Shown here: positions 27,699-36,950 of the stretch, one piece after another
How the letters are laid out: each line of letters opens with the position of its first letter
Numbering within the stretch: the first letter of the stretch is position 1
NCBI RefSeq assembly: GCF_904846235.1
Contig: NZ_CAJGZN010000001.1
Location: forward strand, 62,001-126,000
Direction of reading: 5' to 3'
DNA: 64,000 nucleotides
Source: Psychrobacter immobilis
Lineage (GTDB): Bacteria > Pseudomonadota > Gammaproteobacteria > Pseudomonadales > Moraxellaceae
Notes under the pieces: generated by a model
Database searches by the model: none
What the model was told of the DNA's origin: nothing
The model's input: the letters and a program-made list of their open reading frames with translations, nothing else
Position numbers and translations under genes: made by a program

Positions 27699-30407
27699 AT
27701 GTCGCTATATCAGCTCAAAACTCAGTTTCAAAATCAACTACGCCCGATAAGTAATGCGCTGGTTGAGCAAAATATTACTGCCAATCAAGTGACAGTATCC
27801 GCTGTTTTATTAAGTATCGGTACTGCTTATATAATTGCCAAACCAACGGCTGAACAGCAGCGGTTGTGGCTTTTATTACCATCATCATTGTTTGTACGTA
27901 TGGCACTCAATGCCATCGATGGCATGATGGCGCGTGAACATGGCCAGGCATCAACGCTAGGAGCCGTGTTAAACGAGGTAGGTGATATGGTTGCCGATAC
28001 GGCTCTATTAGCGAGTCTGGCGCCTCATATTCTGACCCCTCATATCAATAACAAAGAACGGCAAACGGTAATAGTCAACTTACCAACGAACATATCAATT
28101 TCTCAGCACCATATCACTGCTCTGATCGCGCTTAGTATTGGCACCGAGCTGTTGGGCGTTACTAGTAATACCATGTTAGGTGTTCGTGCTAACCAAGGGC
28201 CTTTGGGCAAAAGCGATCGTGCCTTCTTATTAGGTATGCTTGGTGCGTTTATGGGCATTAGAGCCAAAGCGCCAGTAAGTATTAAAGGGCAGGTGGCTTT
28301 ACCTGCTATCAGAATGAGTCAATTATTTATATCAACAGAGATAATGCTACTAAAGACCTGTCTCAATCGACTACGTTATATGACAGAGTTATACTTGATG
28401 CATAACCCACCTCAGCTGCGATCCGTACTGGGTGAGTCAACAAACAACTCACTATTTCTTACTGTTGTTTTACCAAGTACTTCTACTGATAACGCTCGCC
28501 CATTGGAGTTCAAAGAAATGCCAACCACAACCGTTGATAGTCAAAAATTCGAAGAACAGGCCAGTGTTGGTTTTGACTTGCCTGCATCTAAAATCATCAA
28601 TGGTGAAAGCTGTTATAACGCTTACGACGGCACGGCTATTTATTATCGCTATTGGCTAACGACGCCTTTAGAAGACATGAAAAAATCAGCTATCAAGCAA
28701 GCCAACCGACCGTTGCGCCAAGTTATCTTATTGCACCGAGGACATGAGCATTCGGGACGATTGGCAGAGCTGGGAGAGCAGTTTGCAACAGCTGGCTATC
28801 AAGTATTTGCTTGGGATGCACGCGGTAATGGGCGCTCAGGGGGTATAAAAGACCATGCTGAGAGCGTTACCGAGCTGGAGCGAGATTTAGAAGGTTTTGT
28901 ACAACTGGTGATTGGGCAAACAGGTATTGCTATCGAGGATACATTGATTGTCGCTAGCAGTATCGGCGCGGTATTGGCAGCAGCATGGGTACACGATTAT
29001 GCGCCAAATATTCGCGGGATGATATTGGGCACGCCTGCTTTGAGTATTCGTCTGTATCTGCCCTTTGCCATACCATCGCTAAAGGTGGCACGTACGCTAG
29101 GTCTGATGTCACGTGTCAGCAGCTATGTTAAAGCACAAGTACTGACCCATGATAAAGACGCGCAGCAAGCCTATAATGCCGATCCGTTAATATCCAACAG
29201 TATTTCGACCGACTTGCTCATCGACACTCATGCAACCGGTCAGCGTCTACTCGATGATGCTGGTGCTATCACCGTACCGACGTTTGTCTTATGCGCGGGT
29301 AAGGATTATGTGGTCGATAAGCAGGCTGAGCGGAAATTCTATGAGGCGATTAACACACCGATTAAACGCTGGCAGTTGTATCCAGACAGCTATCATGCAA
29401 TTTTTCATGAGACCAATAAAGCCGATGTCTTTGCCGACTGTATTGAGTTTGCTGAGGAAATATTTAGCACACCAGTCCAAGCCCCTGATTTGAGTACGGC
29501 TCACTTAAACAGTGCCAGTAAGGATAAAGTGGATCGTTTGGCGATTAAACCATTCAATCCAAACTTTGCGATTACCCGTTTTGCGATGCAGAAGTTTGGT
29601 CATGTTAGCGATGCGATTGCTACAGGACTTGAGCATGGCTTTGATTCAGGTCATTCACTGGATCATGTCTATTATAATAAACCCAGCGGTCAGAATAAAT
29701 TCGGACAGGCAGTCGATAAGTTTTATTTAAACAATATCGGCTGGCAAGGTATTCGCATTCGTCGTGAGCATATATTGGAATTGGCACGCTTAGCACTCGC
29801 AGATATCGAAGATAAAAACCAAGGTAGTAATAAATCATACCAACCAAAACTGTTAGATATCGCTAGTGGTCATGGTTTTTATGCGTTTGATCTATTGACA
29901 GAGTTTACAGATTTGCATGCTGAATTGCGTGATTATGAAATGCATAATATTCAGGCACTGCAAGCAAAAGCACAGCAGTTAGTGATTGCTGATCGAGTAG
30001 TAACCAGTCAAAAGGACGCCTTTGATCCTACTAGTTATATTAATGCAGATACGAATGACACTAGCGCCGATACTAAAAAAACAGATCTTGCTATTGCTTC
30101 TGGGTTATTTGAACTGTTCTCTGATAATGCGCTACTAGCGACAGCTTTGGCAGGTATTTATGACAGTTTAAAATCGGGCGGTTATCTGATTTATACCAAC
30201 CAACCTTGGCATCCTGAGCAAGAATTTATCAGTAAAACATTAAACAATCACCGTGGCAGTAGTTGGGTGATGCGTTGCCGTTCGCAAGCGGAAATGGATC
30301 AATTGGTTGAGCGTGCAGGTTTTAAGAAAGTCACAATGCGTATCGATCGCTTTGGTATCTTTACTGTTTCGTTAGCGATTAAAATCGCACCAGCTGATGA
30401 CGAGTGA
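27699..30407 (+). CDS. Three-domain lipid enzyme: CDP-alcohol phosphotransferase, alpha/beta hydrolase, methyltransferase
   Basis: Residues 1-230 are a membrane-embedded CDP-alcohol phosphotransferase-like domain (NAIDGMMAREHG, residues 71-82, then G88, N92, D96). Residues about 300-590 are an alpha/beta hydrolase related to monoglyceride lipases, with HRGHEHSGR near 346, candidate nucleophile S421 in ASSIG, D536 and H566. Residues about 610-902 are a class I methyltransferase with LLDIASGHGFYAFDL near 718. The frame extends to a TTG at 27687, but the ATG at 27699 is preferred. Two metal-binding aspartates of the first domain are asparagine. It is the first gene of a tight operon with the patatin-like and dehydrogenase genes. 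The domain set suggests synthesis and modification of an unusual lipid headgroup; the substrate is unknown. Confidence 0.85.
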   Translation: MSLYQLKTQFQNQLRPISNALVEQNITANQVTVSAVLLSIGTAYIIAKPTAEQQRLWLLLPSSLFVRMALNAIDGMMAREHGQASTLGAVLNEVGDMVADTALLASLAPHILTPHINNKERQTVIVNLPTNISISQHHITALIALSIGTELLGVTSNTMLGVRANQGPLGKSDRAFLLGMLGAFMGIRAKAPVSIKGQVALPAIRMSQLFISTEIMLLKTCLNRLRYMTELYLMHNPPQLRSVLGESTNNSLFLTVVLPSTSTDNARPLEFKEMPTTTVDSQKFEEQASVGFDLPASKIINGESCYNAYDGTAIYYRYWLTTPLEDMKKSAIKQANRPLRQVILLHRGHEHSGRLAELGEQFATAGYQVFAWDARGNGRSGGIKDHAESVTELERDLEGFVQLVIGQTGIAIEDTLIVASSIGAVLAAAWVHDYAPNIRGMILGTPALSIRLYLPFAIPSLKVARTLGLMSRVSSYVKAQVLTHDKDAQQAYNADPLISNSISTDLLIDTHATGQRLLDDAGAITVPTFVLCAGKDYVVDKQAERKFYEAINTPIKRWQLYPDSYHAIFHETNKADVFADCIEFAEEIFSTPVQAPDLSTAHLNSASKDKVDRLAIKPFNPNFAITRFAMQKFGHVSDAIATGLEHGFDSGHSLDHVYYNKPSGQNKFGQAVDKFYLNNIGWQGIRIRREHILELARLALADIEDKNQGSNKSYQPKLLDIASGHGFYAFDLLTEFTDLHAELRDYEMHNIQALQAKAQQLVIADRVVTSQKDAFDPTSYINADTNDTSADTKKTDLAIASGLFELFSDNALLATALAGIYDSLKSGGYLIYTNQPWHPEQEFISKTLNNHRGSSWVMRCRSQAEMDQLVERAGFKKVTMRIDRFGIFTVSLAIKIAPADDE

Positions 30408-30410
30408 TAG

Positions 30411-31604
30411 ATGAATAATCAGCTGGTTAAACCTTATGAGCGTGTTCAGCTTTTCTCAGGCGGAGGCTCACGTTTTGGTTATTATTTGGGCAGTTATGCA
30501 GCCCTAGCAGCGCATGATTTGACGCCAGACATTATCGTTGGTACTTGCGGTGGTAGTTTGTCTGCCTACTTAGTACACCTTGCGCCTGACCCTAAAGATT
30601 TGCAAGCATTGATGTGCAGCCGTGAGTTATATCGTGTCATCACTGCCATCAGACATGTCGCGCCAGATGAAGCCAATAAACGTCTAAAGCTGCGCTATAT
30701 GACACATGCACTCAAACGTTGGCGGTTATCAAAGCAAAGGGATAATGGACAAGGACAACGTCAAGCAGACAGTTACGAGCGACTGTTAAATGAGCTACAG
30801 CAGTTGGCAATGTTTCGTATCGATAACGAGCAGTACTGGCTGGATGAGCTGTCGCAGTTTGCTGCTAGTGATAGTGGTAGCGCTGCTGGTAAAACAACGC
30901 CAGAGATAGCTATCATTGCCAGTCGATTGTATCAAGCACCTGCTGATGGCTTATGTAATAAAAAACCTGTACTGCAAGAGTTGTTATTTGCGCCGCCGTG
31001 CTTAGCAAATTTACCAAATTCTGCATCAGGTCTGGCTGACGAACAAATAACGTCACCAGCGCATATATTTGCAAACGGACGCATACACCCGTCTGTAAAA
31101 GTACAGACGCAATGGGATTTTGCCCCAGTGATTCGCGCGTCTATGGCTGACATGTACTATCTACCGCCAACACATATCACAGAGCTTGGCTGGTGTTTAG
31201 GAGGTGTGATTAATCTCACACCGATTGAGTTGGCCTGTCAGTTGGGTGATAGCGTATTTGCAGAGACTAAGGCAGGTTATGACCCATGGCTGGCTGCTCC
31301 CGCGATTCAGCGCGTCTTTGGTTTTGATCCCAATGAGCGCTTGGCAGCAGTACACAGTTATCAACCAGTCAGTGTGTCGGCGCTCACTGAAACCATTAAT
31401 AAAAACCGTCAGCTACATTGGTTACCATTTGCAGATAACAAGCAGCAACTGAGAGGGCAAAATGTGCAAAAGCGGTTTAACCTAAAGCAAATGACTGTTG
31501 AGCTAATACACACCGACTATGACGGTTTTGTGCAGCAAATGCAGGCGCAATGGCAATATGGCTATCAGCGTACGGTCAACTATATACAGCAACATAAATT
31601 ATGA
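30411..31604 (+). CDS. Patatin-like protein lacking the usual catalytic serine and aspartate
   Basis: The N-terminal glycine-rich loop FSGGGSRFGYYLGSYAAL (residues 15-32) and the IIVGTCGGSLSAYL segment match the patatin phospholipase fold. In patatins the second segment reads GxSxG with the nucleophile serine; here residue 46 is cysteine (TGC at 30546-30548). The partner motif, normally DGG-x-x-N-x-P, appears as LGGVINLTP, so the aspartate is leucine. The protein may be a pseudo-enzyme or use a cysteine. It has no signal peptide. The start lies 3 bp after the previous stop, and the stop overlaps the next start. Confidence 0.8.
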   Translation: MNNQLVKPYERVQLFSGGGSRFGYYLGSYAALAAHDLTPDIIVGTCGGSLSAYLVHLAPDPKDLQALMCSRELYRVITAIRHVAPDEANKRLKLRYMTHALKRWRLSKQRDNGQGQRQADSYERLLNELQQLAMFRIDNEQYWLDELSQFAASDSGSAAGKTTPEIAIIASRLYQAPADGLCNKKPVLQELLFAPPCLANLPNSASGLADEQITSPAHIFANGRIHPSVKVQTQWDFAPVIRASMADMYYLPPTHITELGWCLGGVINLTPIELACQLGDSVFAETKAGYDPWLAAPAIQRVFGFDPNERLAAVHSYQPVSVSALTETINKNRQLHWLPFADNKQQLRGQNVQKRFNLKQMTVELIHTDYDGFVQQMQAQWQYGYQRTVNYIQQHKL

Positions 31605-32428
31605 AAAACATCGCAAAAGGTATCACTAGAAACCATGCGCCGCATATCATTATCGTTGGTGGTACGAGTGGCATTGGCTTGGCATTGGCGTTGCATCATC
31701 AGATGCTTGGCTGGCAGGTGAGCGTTGTTGGTAGTAGCGCAGCAAAGATAGCCGATATCAATAGCCAGCATCCTGCTATCGTAACTTATGTGTGTGATTT
31801 AACTGAACCAAATCAAACGCAAACGTTATTAGACAATTTGTCAGGTATTAGTTTTCAAAGGCTGATCTATAGTGCTGGTAGCTATACCAATGAGCGTATC
31901 CATCACTTAAATCAAGCAGATAGCGACCAAATGCTAGCGATCAATTTACAGGCGTTTGAGCAAGTTTTTAGATGGGCAAGCAGTCAATTAAAGCAGCAGT
32001 TAAAACAGCAATATCAGTCATTGGACGCTAGAAAAAGCGATAAACCTAGCATTGTCTGTATTGCCTCTATCGCAGGTACGATAGATTATCCTTATGCCAG
32101 TCTTTATGCAAAAAGCAAACGTGCAATGATTGCGACTGCTAGTGCTTATCGAGCAGCACTTGTACCTTATGATATCCAAGTGAACTGTATTGCCTCAGGC
32201 TATATCAATACTCAAGCATTGCGTGATTTAAACGATGGCGATGCTAGCCATAAGCCATTTATCATGAGCACGCAAGCGGCGGTTGATCATATTATGCAAG
32301 CGATTGACGATGATGTAGAGCTGGCGATATTTCCACGCTCGATGCGCTATATCACAAGTTTTTTAAACCATTTACCAAAGCCTGTGCTCAATTGGATATT
32401 GCGCAGTAAACTAGATAAAGCCAAATAA
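31601..32428 (+). CDS. Short-chain dehydrogenase/reductase
   Basis: A Rossmann-fold NAD(P)-dependent oxidoreductase. The cofactor motif GGTSGIGLALAL is near residue 21, the catalytic serine lies in CIASIAGT and the catalytic YxxxK is YAKSK near residue 168. At 275 residues it is a typical classical SDR. It overlaps the end of the patatin-like gene by four bases (ATGA), so it is translationally coupled and likely acts in the same pathway, perhaps on an acyl chain or headgroup intermediate. It runs convergently into the cdsA-like gene, 26 bp apart. Confidence 0.9.
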   Translation: MKNIAKGITRNHAPHIIIVGGTSGIGLALALHHQMLGWQVSVVGSSAAKIADINSQHPAIVTYVCDLTEPNQTQTLLDNLSGISFQRLIYSAGSYTNERIHHLNQADSDQMLAINLQAFEQVFRWASSQLKQQLKQQYQSLDARKSDKPSIVCIASIAGTIDYPYASLYAKSKRAMIATASAYRAALVPYDIQVNCIASGYINTQALRDLNDGDASHKPFIMSTQAAVDHIMQAIDDDVELAIFPRSMRYITSFLNHLPKPVLNWILRSKLDKAK

Positions 32429-32454
32429 TATGACTATCAATACTTTGACTAGGT

Positions 32455-33363
32455 TTAACCAAGTAACCAGTAGAGTAAGGTAAATACTGGAACTCCAATC
32501 AGTAAACTGTCTATCCGATCTAAGACCCCACCATGACCAGCGAGCATCGTTCCGGTGTCTTTTACCCCGTGCTGGCGCTTAAAGGCTGATTCTAATAAGT
32601 CTCCAAAGATACCGCTCACCGCCAAGCCATAGGCAGCTAATAGACAGACCCACCAATCAAAAGGAGTGAGCCAAAGACCTAATACTGCTGCCAATATTGC
32701 CGCAACTAAACTGCCAAAGATAGCACCTTCAATGCTTTTATTGGGGCTAATAATCGGCGCTAGACCTCGTTTAAACAGCTTACGTCCAAGCAGTCTTCCG
32801 CATAGATATTGGGCAATATCATTAAACTGACTGGCAAATAATACGAAGAGTAAAACACCATATTGTTCGCGTTGCCAGGTCAGTTGCTGCAAGATAATAA
32901 GGCTAATAATGAGTGAGAGGAAAGTAACACTCAGTAGCAGGTCTAAGAAGTTGAGCCGCGTATAGTGTTGAGTCAGATTGAGAGAGGTTTTCGCTAGCAG
33001 GGGAGTACTTGGCTGTAAACCTTGCCCTTGGAGTTTATGAATGAGCACGGCTTTACTGCGTAAACACCATAGGCGTTTAATCTCGTAGCTGCCGCGTAGA
33101 CCAATTAATATAAAAAATAAAATGAGCAGCCATTGATAGGGATATGCTTGCGAATAAGAACCTGGCGTATCGTGCGTTATTTTTGCAATCACATAGCAAG
33201 TGCAGAGCGCGGCTAACATCAACCACCACGAGCGGGCTATCAAGTAGATTTTTGGCAAACGTTTGCGCAGACGAGGTACGGCAAGTACACTCCAAGCCAA
33301 ACTGACGATTATCATTAGGGCAATCACAAACACAATATCAGAAGCCATACCGTGGACACTCAA
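32455..33363 (-). CDS. Phosphatidate cytidylyltransferase (CdsA family)
   Basis: An inner-membrane enzyme that makes CDP-diacylglycerol from phosphatidic acid and CTP. The family signature near the C-terminus is complete: SAFKRQHGVKDTGTMLAGHG followed by GVLDRID. A SPNKSIEGAIFGS segment is also typical. About seven hydrophobic segments are seen in 302 residues. CDP-diacylglycerol is the expected substrate for the CDP-alcohol phosphotransferase domain encoded in the convergent operon, which makes a functional link likely. It may be a second, pathway-specific copy, because housekeeping cdsA usually sits beside bamA and uppS; that cannot be checked here. Confidence 0.88.
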   Translation of the reverse strand: MSVHGMASDIVFVIALMIIVSLAWSVLAVPRLRKRLPKIYLIARSWWLMLAALCTCYVIAKITHDTPGSYSQAYPYQWLLILFFILIGLRGSYEIKRLWCLRSKAVLIHKLQGQGLQPSTPLLAKTSLNLTQHYTRLNFLDLLLSVTFLSLIISLIILQQLTWQREQYGVLLFVLFASQFNDIAQYLCGRLLGRKLFKRGLAPIISPNKSIEGAIFGSLVAAILAAVLGLWLTPFDWWVCLLAAYGLAVSGIFGDLLESAFKRQHGVKDTGTMLAGHGGVLDRIDSLLIGVPVFTLLYWLLG

Positions 33364-33469
33364 AGAAGAGGTAATATTTTAAGCCTATCCATAATGATAG
33401 CTTAAATGCCTCTTTAACTATAGTGTTAGATATCGCCCTTGATGGGCTTCGCTATTATTTATCGTAAGC

Positions 33470-35380
33470 TTAAATATGGTCAGTAACAGGTATTGGATAA
33501 CGCTCGTCTTCTATAATGTGAGAAAAGGAGTTAAGCGTAGTTTTTCTTAATGGCAGAATGATACTGGTCAAAGGCGTTTCAGCTAAGTCAGGATAATCCT
33601 CACGATAATGCCCACCGCGACTTTCGAAACGCTGATAAGCCGATTGAACAATCATCGCTGCTAACGCTAATTGCCTCGCCAATTGAAAAATGGCAAGCTC
33701 ACTGTCAGTAGTAGGGGCTTTACTACTCATATCAGATAGCATGGTTTCAGTATGTTTGATTGATTCTTGCCACTGCTCAATTTGTTGCAATGCTTGCTCT
33801 AACTGTTTGGCACTACGCGTGATGCCCATATTAGCTGTCAAAAGAGCTTTCAACGCTATAGTTATCCCTGCAATATCTACGTCAGAATGAAATGCTTTAT
33901 CAGCCTTATAAATTGGGAGTGATGACTGCTTAGAAGAGGGTAAGATAACAAATTGCGTGTTTTCTAGTGTCGGAGATTGCCAAATATCGGCAGCCAACTG
34001 ATGCAGTCCATAATAGGTAGTCGTATGTGGCTGTGCCATTTTTTCTAAAGCTTCAGCCGTTTTCTCTAAAGCCTCTAAGTTCTTTAGGCGTTCCAATTTT
34101 TTTAGATAACGAGGCAGATTAGCGGCGATGTTGCGACCAACTACCACACACTCCAACAATGAATTACTTGCTAAACGGTTGGCCCCGTGCAGCCCTGTAT
34201 AAGCAACTTCACCTGCTGCATACAGCCCTGCAATGTCGGTCAAACCATTAGCATCAGTCACTACGCCACCACAACTATAATGGGCAGTCGGAGCGACTGG
34301 AATAGGGTCTGTGGTCATATCGATGCCGAGTGCTAGCAGCGTCTGATAAATCTGCGGGAAATGTGCCTGTATAAATGCGGCTGGCAAGTGACTGACATCA
34401 AGGTTTACGTAGCCAAGTCCGTTACTACTAATCTGATTAGCTATTGCCCGAGCGACGATATCGCGTGGCGCCAACTCAGCGCGCTTATCAACGTCTAACA
34501 TAAAGCGCGTACCAGTCTGTGGACAATAGAGTCGTCCACCTTCACCGCGTAACGCTTCAGATATCAAAAAACTGCTGTCATCTAATGCCAGACCCGTCGG
34601 ATGAAATTGTACAAATTCTAAATTTGCCAAGCGGCAGCCTGCTTGCCATGCCATCATGACGCCATCACCAACACAGACATTAGGCGCGCTGGCACGCTTA
34701 AATAACTGACCTAAGCCACCACTAGCGAGTACGACAGCTGAACTATGAATGGTGAGTTGGCGCTTATTTACATGATCAAAGACCAACGCCCCTCGGCAAT
34801 GTTTGATCTCGCTATCGTTCATACTAAAAGAGGAGCTGCTAATCAGAGGTGAAGTCAGTAACTCTAATGCTTCATGATAAGGCAAGATAGTGATATTGGC
34901 CGCAGTCTGTGCTTTGATGTTTAATGCGTCCATCACGTGTCGACCTGTTGCATCATCCGCATGAGCCACACGTCTACAGCCATGACCGCCTTCTTTAGTC
35001 AAGTGTAAGTCACTGGTTTTTAAGACTGAAAAATCAGGTGTATTATCATTTTCTTTAGTTAAATTAGATTGAGTAAATGGCACACCTTGCTCGCATAGCC
35101 ACTGCACTGCTTGCTGTCCTGCACCCAAGATACGAGCAGTATTGTCCGTCGCACACAATCCTGCACCAGCGATTAAGGTATCAGCGACATGATCAGTCAC
35201 AGAGTCTGCTTTGTCTAAGCTGGCTGCGATACCACCTTGAGCGTAGTGACTTGAGCACACCTCAAGTGCGGCTTTGCTTAAAACAGTGATATTCAGTGAT
35301 TTTGGCAGAGATAGCGCGGTGCTCAAGCCTGCCAGACCAGCCCCAATAATAAGAACATCAGTTTTTATCATATTACTCAT
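33470..35380 (-). CDS. nadB: L-aspartate oxidase
   Basis: NadB is a flavoprotein that oxidises L-aspartate to iminoaspartate, the first step of de novo NAD synthesis. The FAD motif LIIGAGLAGLSTAL is at the N-terminus. SSHYAQGGIAA, EGGHGCRRVAHADDATGRHV and QFHPTGLALDDSSFLISEALRGEG (given here as the 34570-34640 region) are typical, with APTAHYSCGGV further on. The frame is open upstream to 35503, inside nadA, but the ATG at 35380 has CAGGAGC upstream and fits the family start (636 residues). It remains longer than E. coli NadB (540) because of polar inserts in the C-terminal helical domain. nadA lies immediately upstream. Confidence 0.93.
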   Translation of the reverse strand: MSNMIKTDVLIIGAGLAGLSTALSLPKSLNITVLSKAALEVCSSHYAQGGIAASLDKADSVTDHVADTLIAGAGLCATDNTARILGAGQQAVQWLCEQGVPFTQSNLTKENDNTPDFSVLKTSDLHLTKEGGHGCRRVAHADDATGRHVMDALNIKAQTAANITILPYHEALELLTSPLISSSSFSMNDSEIKHCRGALVFDHVNKRQLTIHSSAVVLASGGLGQLFKRASAPNVCVGDGVMMAWQAGCRLANLEFVQFHPTGLALDDSSFLISEALRGEGGRLYCPQTGTRFMLDVDKRAELAPRDIVARAIANQISSNGLGYVNLDVSHLPAAFIQAHFPQIYQTLLALGIDMTTDPIPVAPTAHYSCGGVVTDANGLTDIAGLYAAGEVAYTGLHGANRLASNSLLECVVVGRNIAANLPRYLKKLERLKNLEALEKTAEALEKMAQPHTTTYYGLHQLAADIWQSPTLENTQFVILPSSKQSSLPIYKADKAFHSDVDIAGITIALKALLTANMGITRSAKQLEQALQQIEQWQESIKHTETMLSDMSSKAPTTDSELAIFQLARQLALAAMIVQSAYQRFESRGGHYREDYPDLAETPLTSIILPLRKTTLNSFSHIIEDERYPIPVTDHI

Positions 35381-35450
35381 ATCACTGCTGCTCCTGTTAT
35401 TTTCATAGCGAGTGGTGCTGGGACGATCAACTGAATGCGACTGATTCATG

Positions 35451-36590
35451 CTAGGCTGCCCCAACGTTAGCGAACAGCGCACGGTCTTTGACAATGTCGC
35501 CACTGGCGGCTACGCGTTGCTTTTGTGCTTCAGCAAAATCGAGCATCCGTTGTAAAGGTTTCTTAGCTGCTACTGCCAGCTCAGGTGTCATAAGTACTTC
35601 ACAGCTTTGATTGGTTAAGCACTGCTCAATACCTTTTAGACCGTTCATGGCCATCCAAGGACAAAACGCACAGCTCTTACAGCTTGCACTCTCACCAGCA
35701 GTCGGTGCGGCCAAGAATCGCTTGTTTGGCGAGCGTTTTTGCATCTCGTGCAATATGCCCAAATCAGTAGCGACGATAAAGGTATCAGCATCCATCTCAT
35801 ACGTTGATTGCAAAAGCTTGCTAGTCGAGCCGACCACATCGGCTAGTTCAACCACGCTATCAGGTGACTCAGGATGCACCAAGACTTTGGCCTCTGGATG
35901 TTCCTCTTTTAATTGCATTAGCTCAGTGGCTTTAAATTCGTTATGTACCAAGCAAGACCCTTGCCACAGCAGCATATCTGCACCAGTCTCACGAGCGATG
36001 TATTTGCCTAAATGACGGTCAGGGCCCCAAATAATCGGCTCACCTTGGGCATGCAGATGACGGACGATGTCTATACCGACAGATGAGGTGACCACCCAAT
36101 CAGCTCTCGCTTTTACCGCGGCGCTGGTATTGGCGTAGACGACAACAGTACGCTCAGGATGGGCATCACAAAATGCTGAAAACTCTTCAGCAGGACAGCC
36201 CAAATCAAGCGAACATTCGGCTTCTAAATCTGGCATGAGGACAGTCTTTTCCATGCTTAATATTTTTGCTGATTCACCCATAAAGCGCACACCAGCGACA
36301 ACCAATGTTTGGGCGCTATGAGCTTGTCCAAACCGAGCCATTTCAAGTGAGTCACCGACGCAGCCACCGGTTGCCAATGCCAAGTCTTGGATAAAAGGGT
36401 CGACATAGTAGTGTGCTACCAGTACGGCATTATTCTCTTTTAGTAGCTTTTTGATATTTTCTTCGACTACGATGCGTTCAGTGCGAGGCAAGTCTGCTGG
36501 CATTTTAGCCTTGGCGTATTCAATGTTCATCTGAGTGGCGATGCGATTGTCCGTACTCATGATAGGTGCGTCGTAAGGATATTTTTTCAT
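35451..36590 (-). CDS. nadA: Quinolinate synthase A
   Basis: NadA condenses iminoaspartate with dihydroxyacetone phosphate to quinolinate and holds a [4Fe-4S] cluster. The expected cysteines are seen in [25 protein letters not shown] and the C-terminal [14 protein letters not shown]. The upstream start at 36659 has no ribosome-binding site; the ATG at 36590, preceded by AAAAAAGG, is preferred (379 residues, close to the family length of 350-370). nadB follows on the same strand. A perfect 25-bp palindrome about 86 bp upstream of the start is a likely repressor site. Confidence 0.94.
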   Translation of the reverse strand: MKKYPYDAPIMSTDNRIATQMNIEYAKAKMPADLPRTERIVVEENIKKLLKENNAVLVAHYYVDPFIQDLALATGGCVGDSLEMARFGQAHSAQTLVVAGVRFMGESAKILSMEKTVLMPDLEAECSLDLGCPAEEFSAFCDAHPERTVVVYANTSAAVKARADWVVTSSVGIDIVRHLHAQGEPIIWGPDRHLGKYIARETGADMLLWQGSCLVHNEFKATELMQLKEEHPEAKVLVHPESPDSVVELADVVGSTSKLLQSTYEMDADTFIVATDLGILHEMQKRSPNKRFLAAPTAGESASCKSCAFCPWMAMNGLKGIEQCLTNQSCEVLMTPELAVAAKKPLQRMLDFAEAQKQRVAASGDIVKDRALFANVGAA

Positions 36591-36675
36591 AATGGCAGCC
36601 TTTTTTGGTGCAATAACGATAAATGTGTGTGCTAAAAAATGGGTAATTAGACATAACAAATTTATAGGTTATCTT

Positions 36676-36700
36676 AATTATGCTCATTTTGAGCATAATT
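36676..36700. promoter_or_regulatory. Perfect 25-bp palindrome, putative NAD-regulator operator (nadA)
   Basis: AATTATGCTCA and TGAGCATAATT are exact inverted repeats around a TTT centre. The core TATGCTCATTTTGAG also occurs upstream of nadC. Its position between nadA and the Nudix-like regulator gene fits an operator for that regulator. Confidence 0.8.
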
Positions 36701-36745
36701 ACAAGTGGTTTTTTATACTCAATAAGTCAAAAGATTGGTTTTTAG

Positions 36746-36757
36746 TGCTCAAAATGA
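36746..36757. promoter_or_regulatory. Half-site related to the nad operator
   Basis: TGCTCAAAATGA is the reverse complement of TCATTTTGAGCA, one arm and centre of the nadA palindrome; the other arm is not conserved. It lies nearer the regulator gene and could serve autoregulation. Confidence 0.4.
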
Positions 36758-36950
36758 CGTGCAGTTAAGCCGTACTGAGCTTGGAAATGGTACTAATTCA
36801 TGCCCCTTATAACTATTTATCGATATTGATTTTTCATACTTACAACCACAGACTATGATAGTTTTAGATTCGAGCTATACTAAGCCATACCATAGCTATT
36901 AACCCCAATAGCCTTTCACATTTCAGAGAAAAAGGATAATTCCCAAAGCC

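Larger units (their letters stand above)
36591..36950. other. 360-bp divergent promoter region of nadA and the NAD regulator
   Basis: It carries the perfect palindrome at 36676-36700 and a related half-site at 36746-36757. The rest is A+T-rich with no coding frame. Both divergent promoters must lie here; their exact boxes were not resolved. Confidence 0.65.

Noticed and set aside
30540-30557. Frameshift or sequencing error as the cause of the missing patatin serine
   Set aside because: The frame around the GTCGG segment is intact and aligned with the family on both sides, and the second catalytic residue is missing independently, so a single error does not explain it.
33436-33448. GCCC-TTGAT-GGGC hairpin as terminator of nadB
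   Set aside because: The stem is only four base pairs and is not followed by a T run on the minus strand.
35611-36015. 134-codon open frame on the plus strand opposite nadA
   Set aside because: It mirrors the conserved nadA sequence; the product is serine- and cysteine-rich as expected from an antisense reading.
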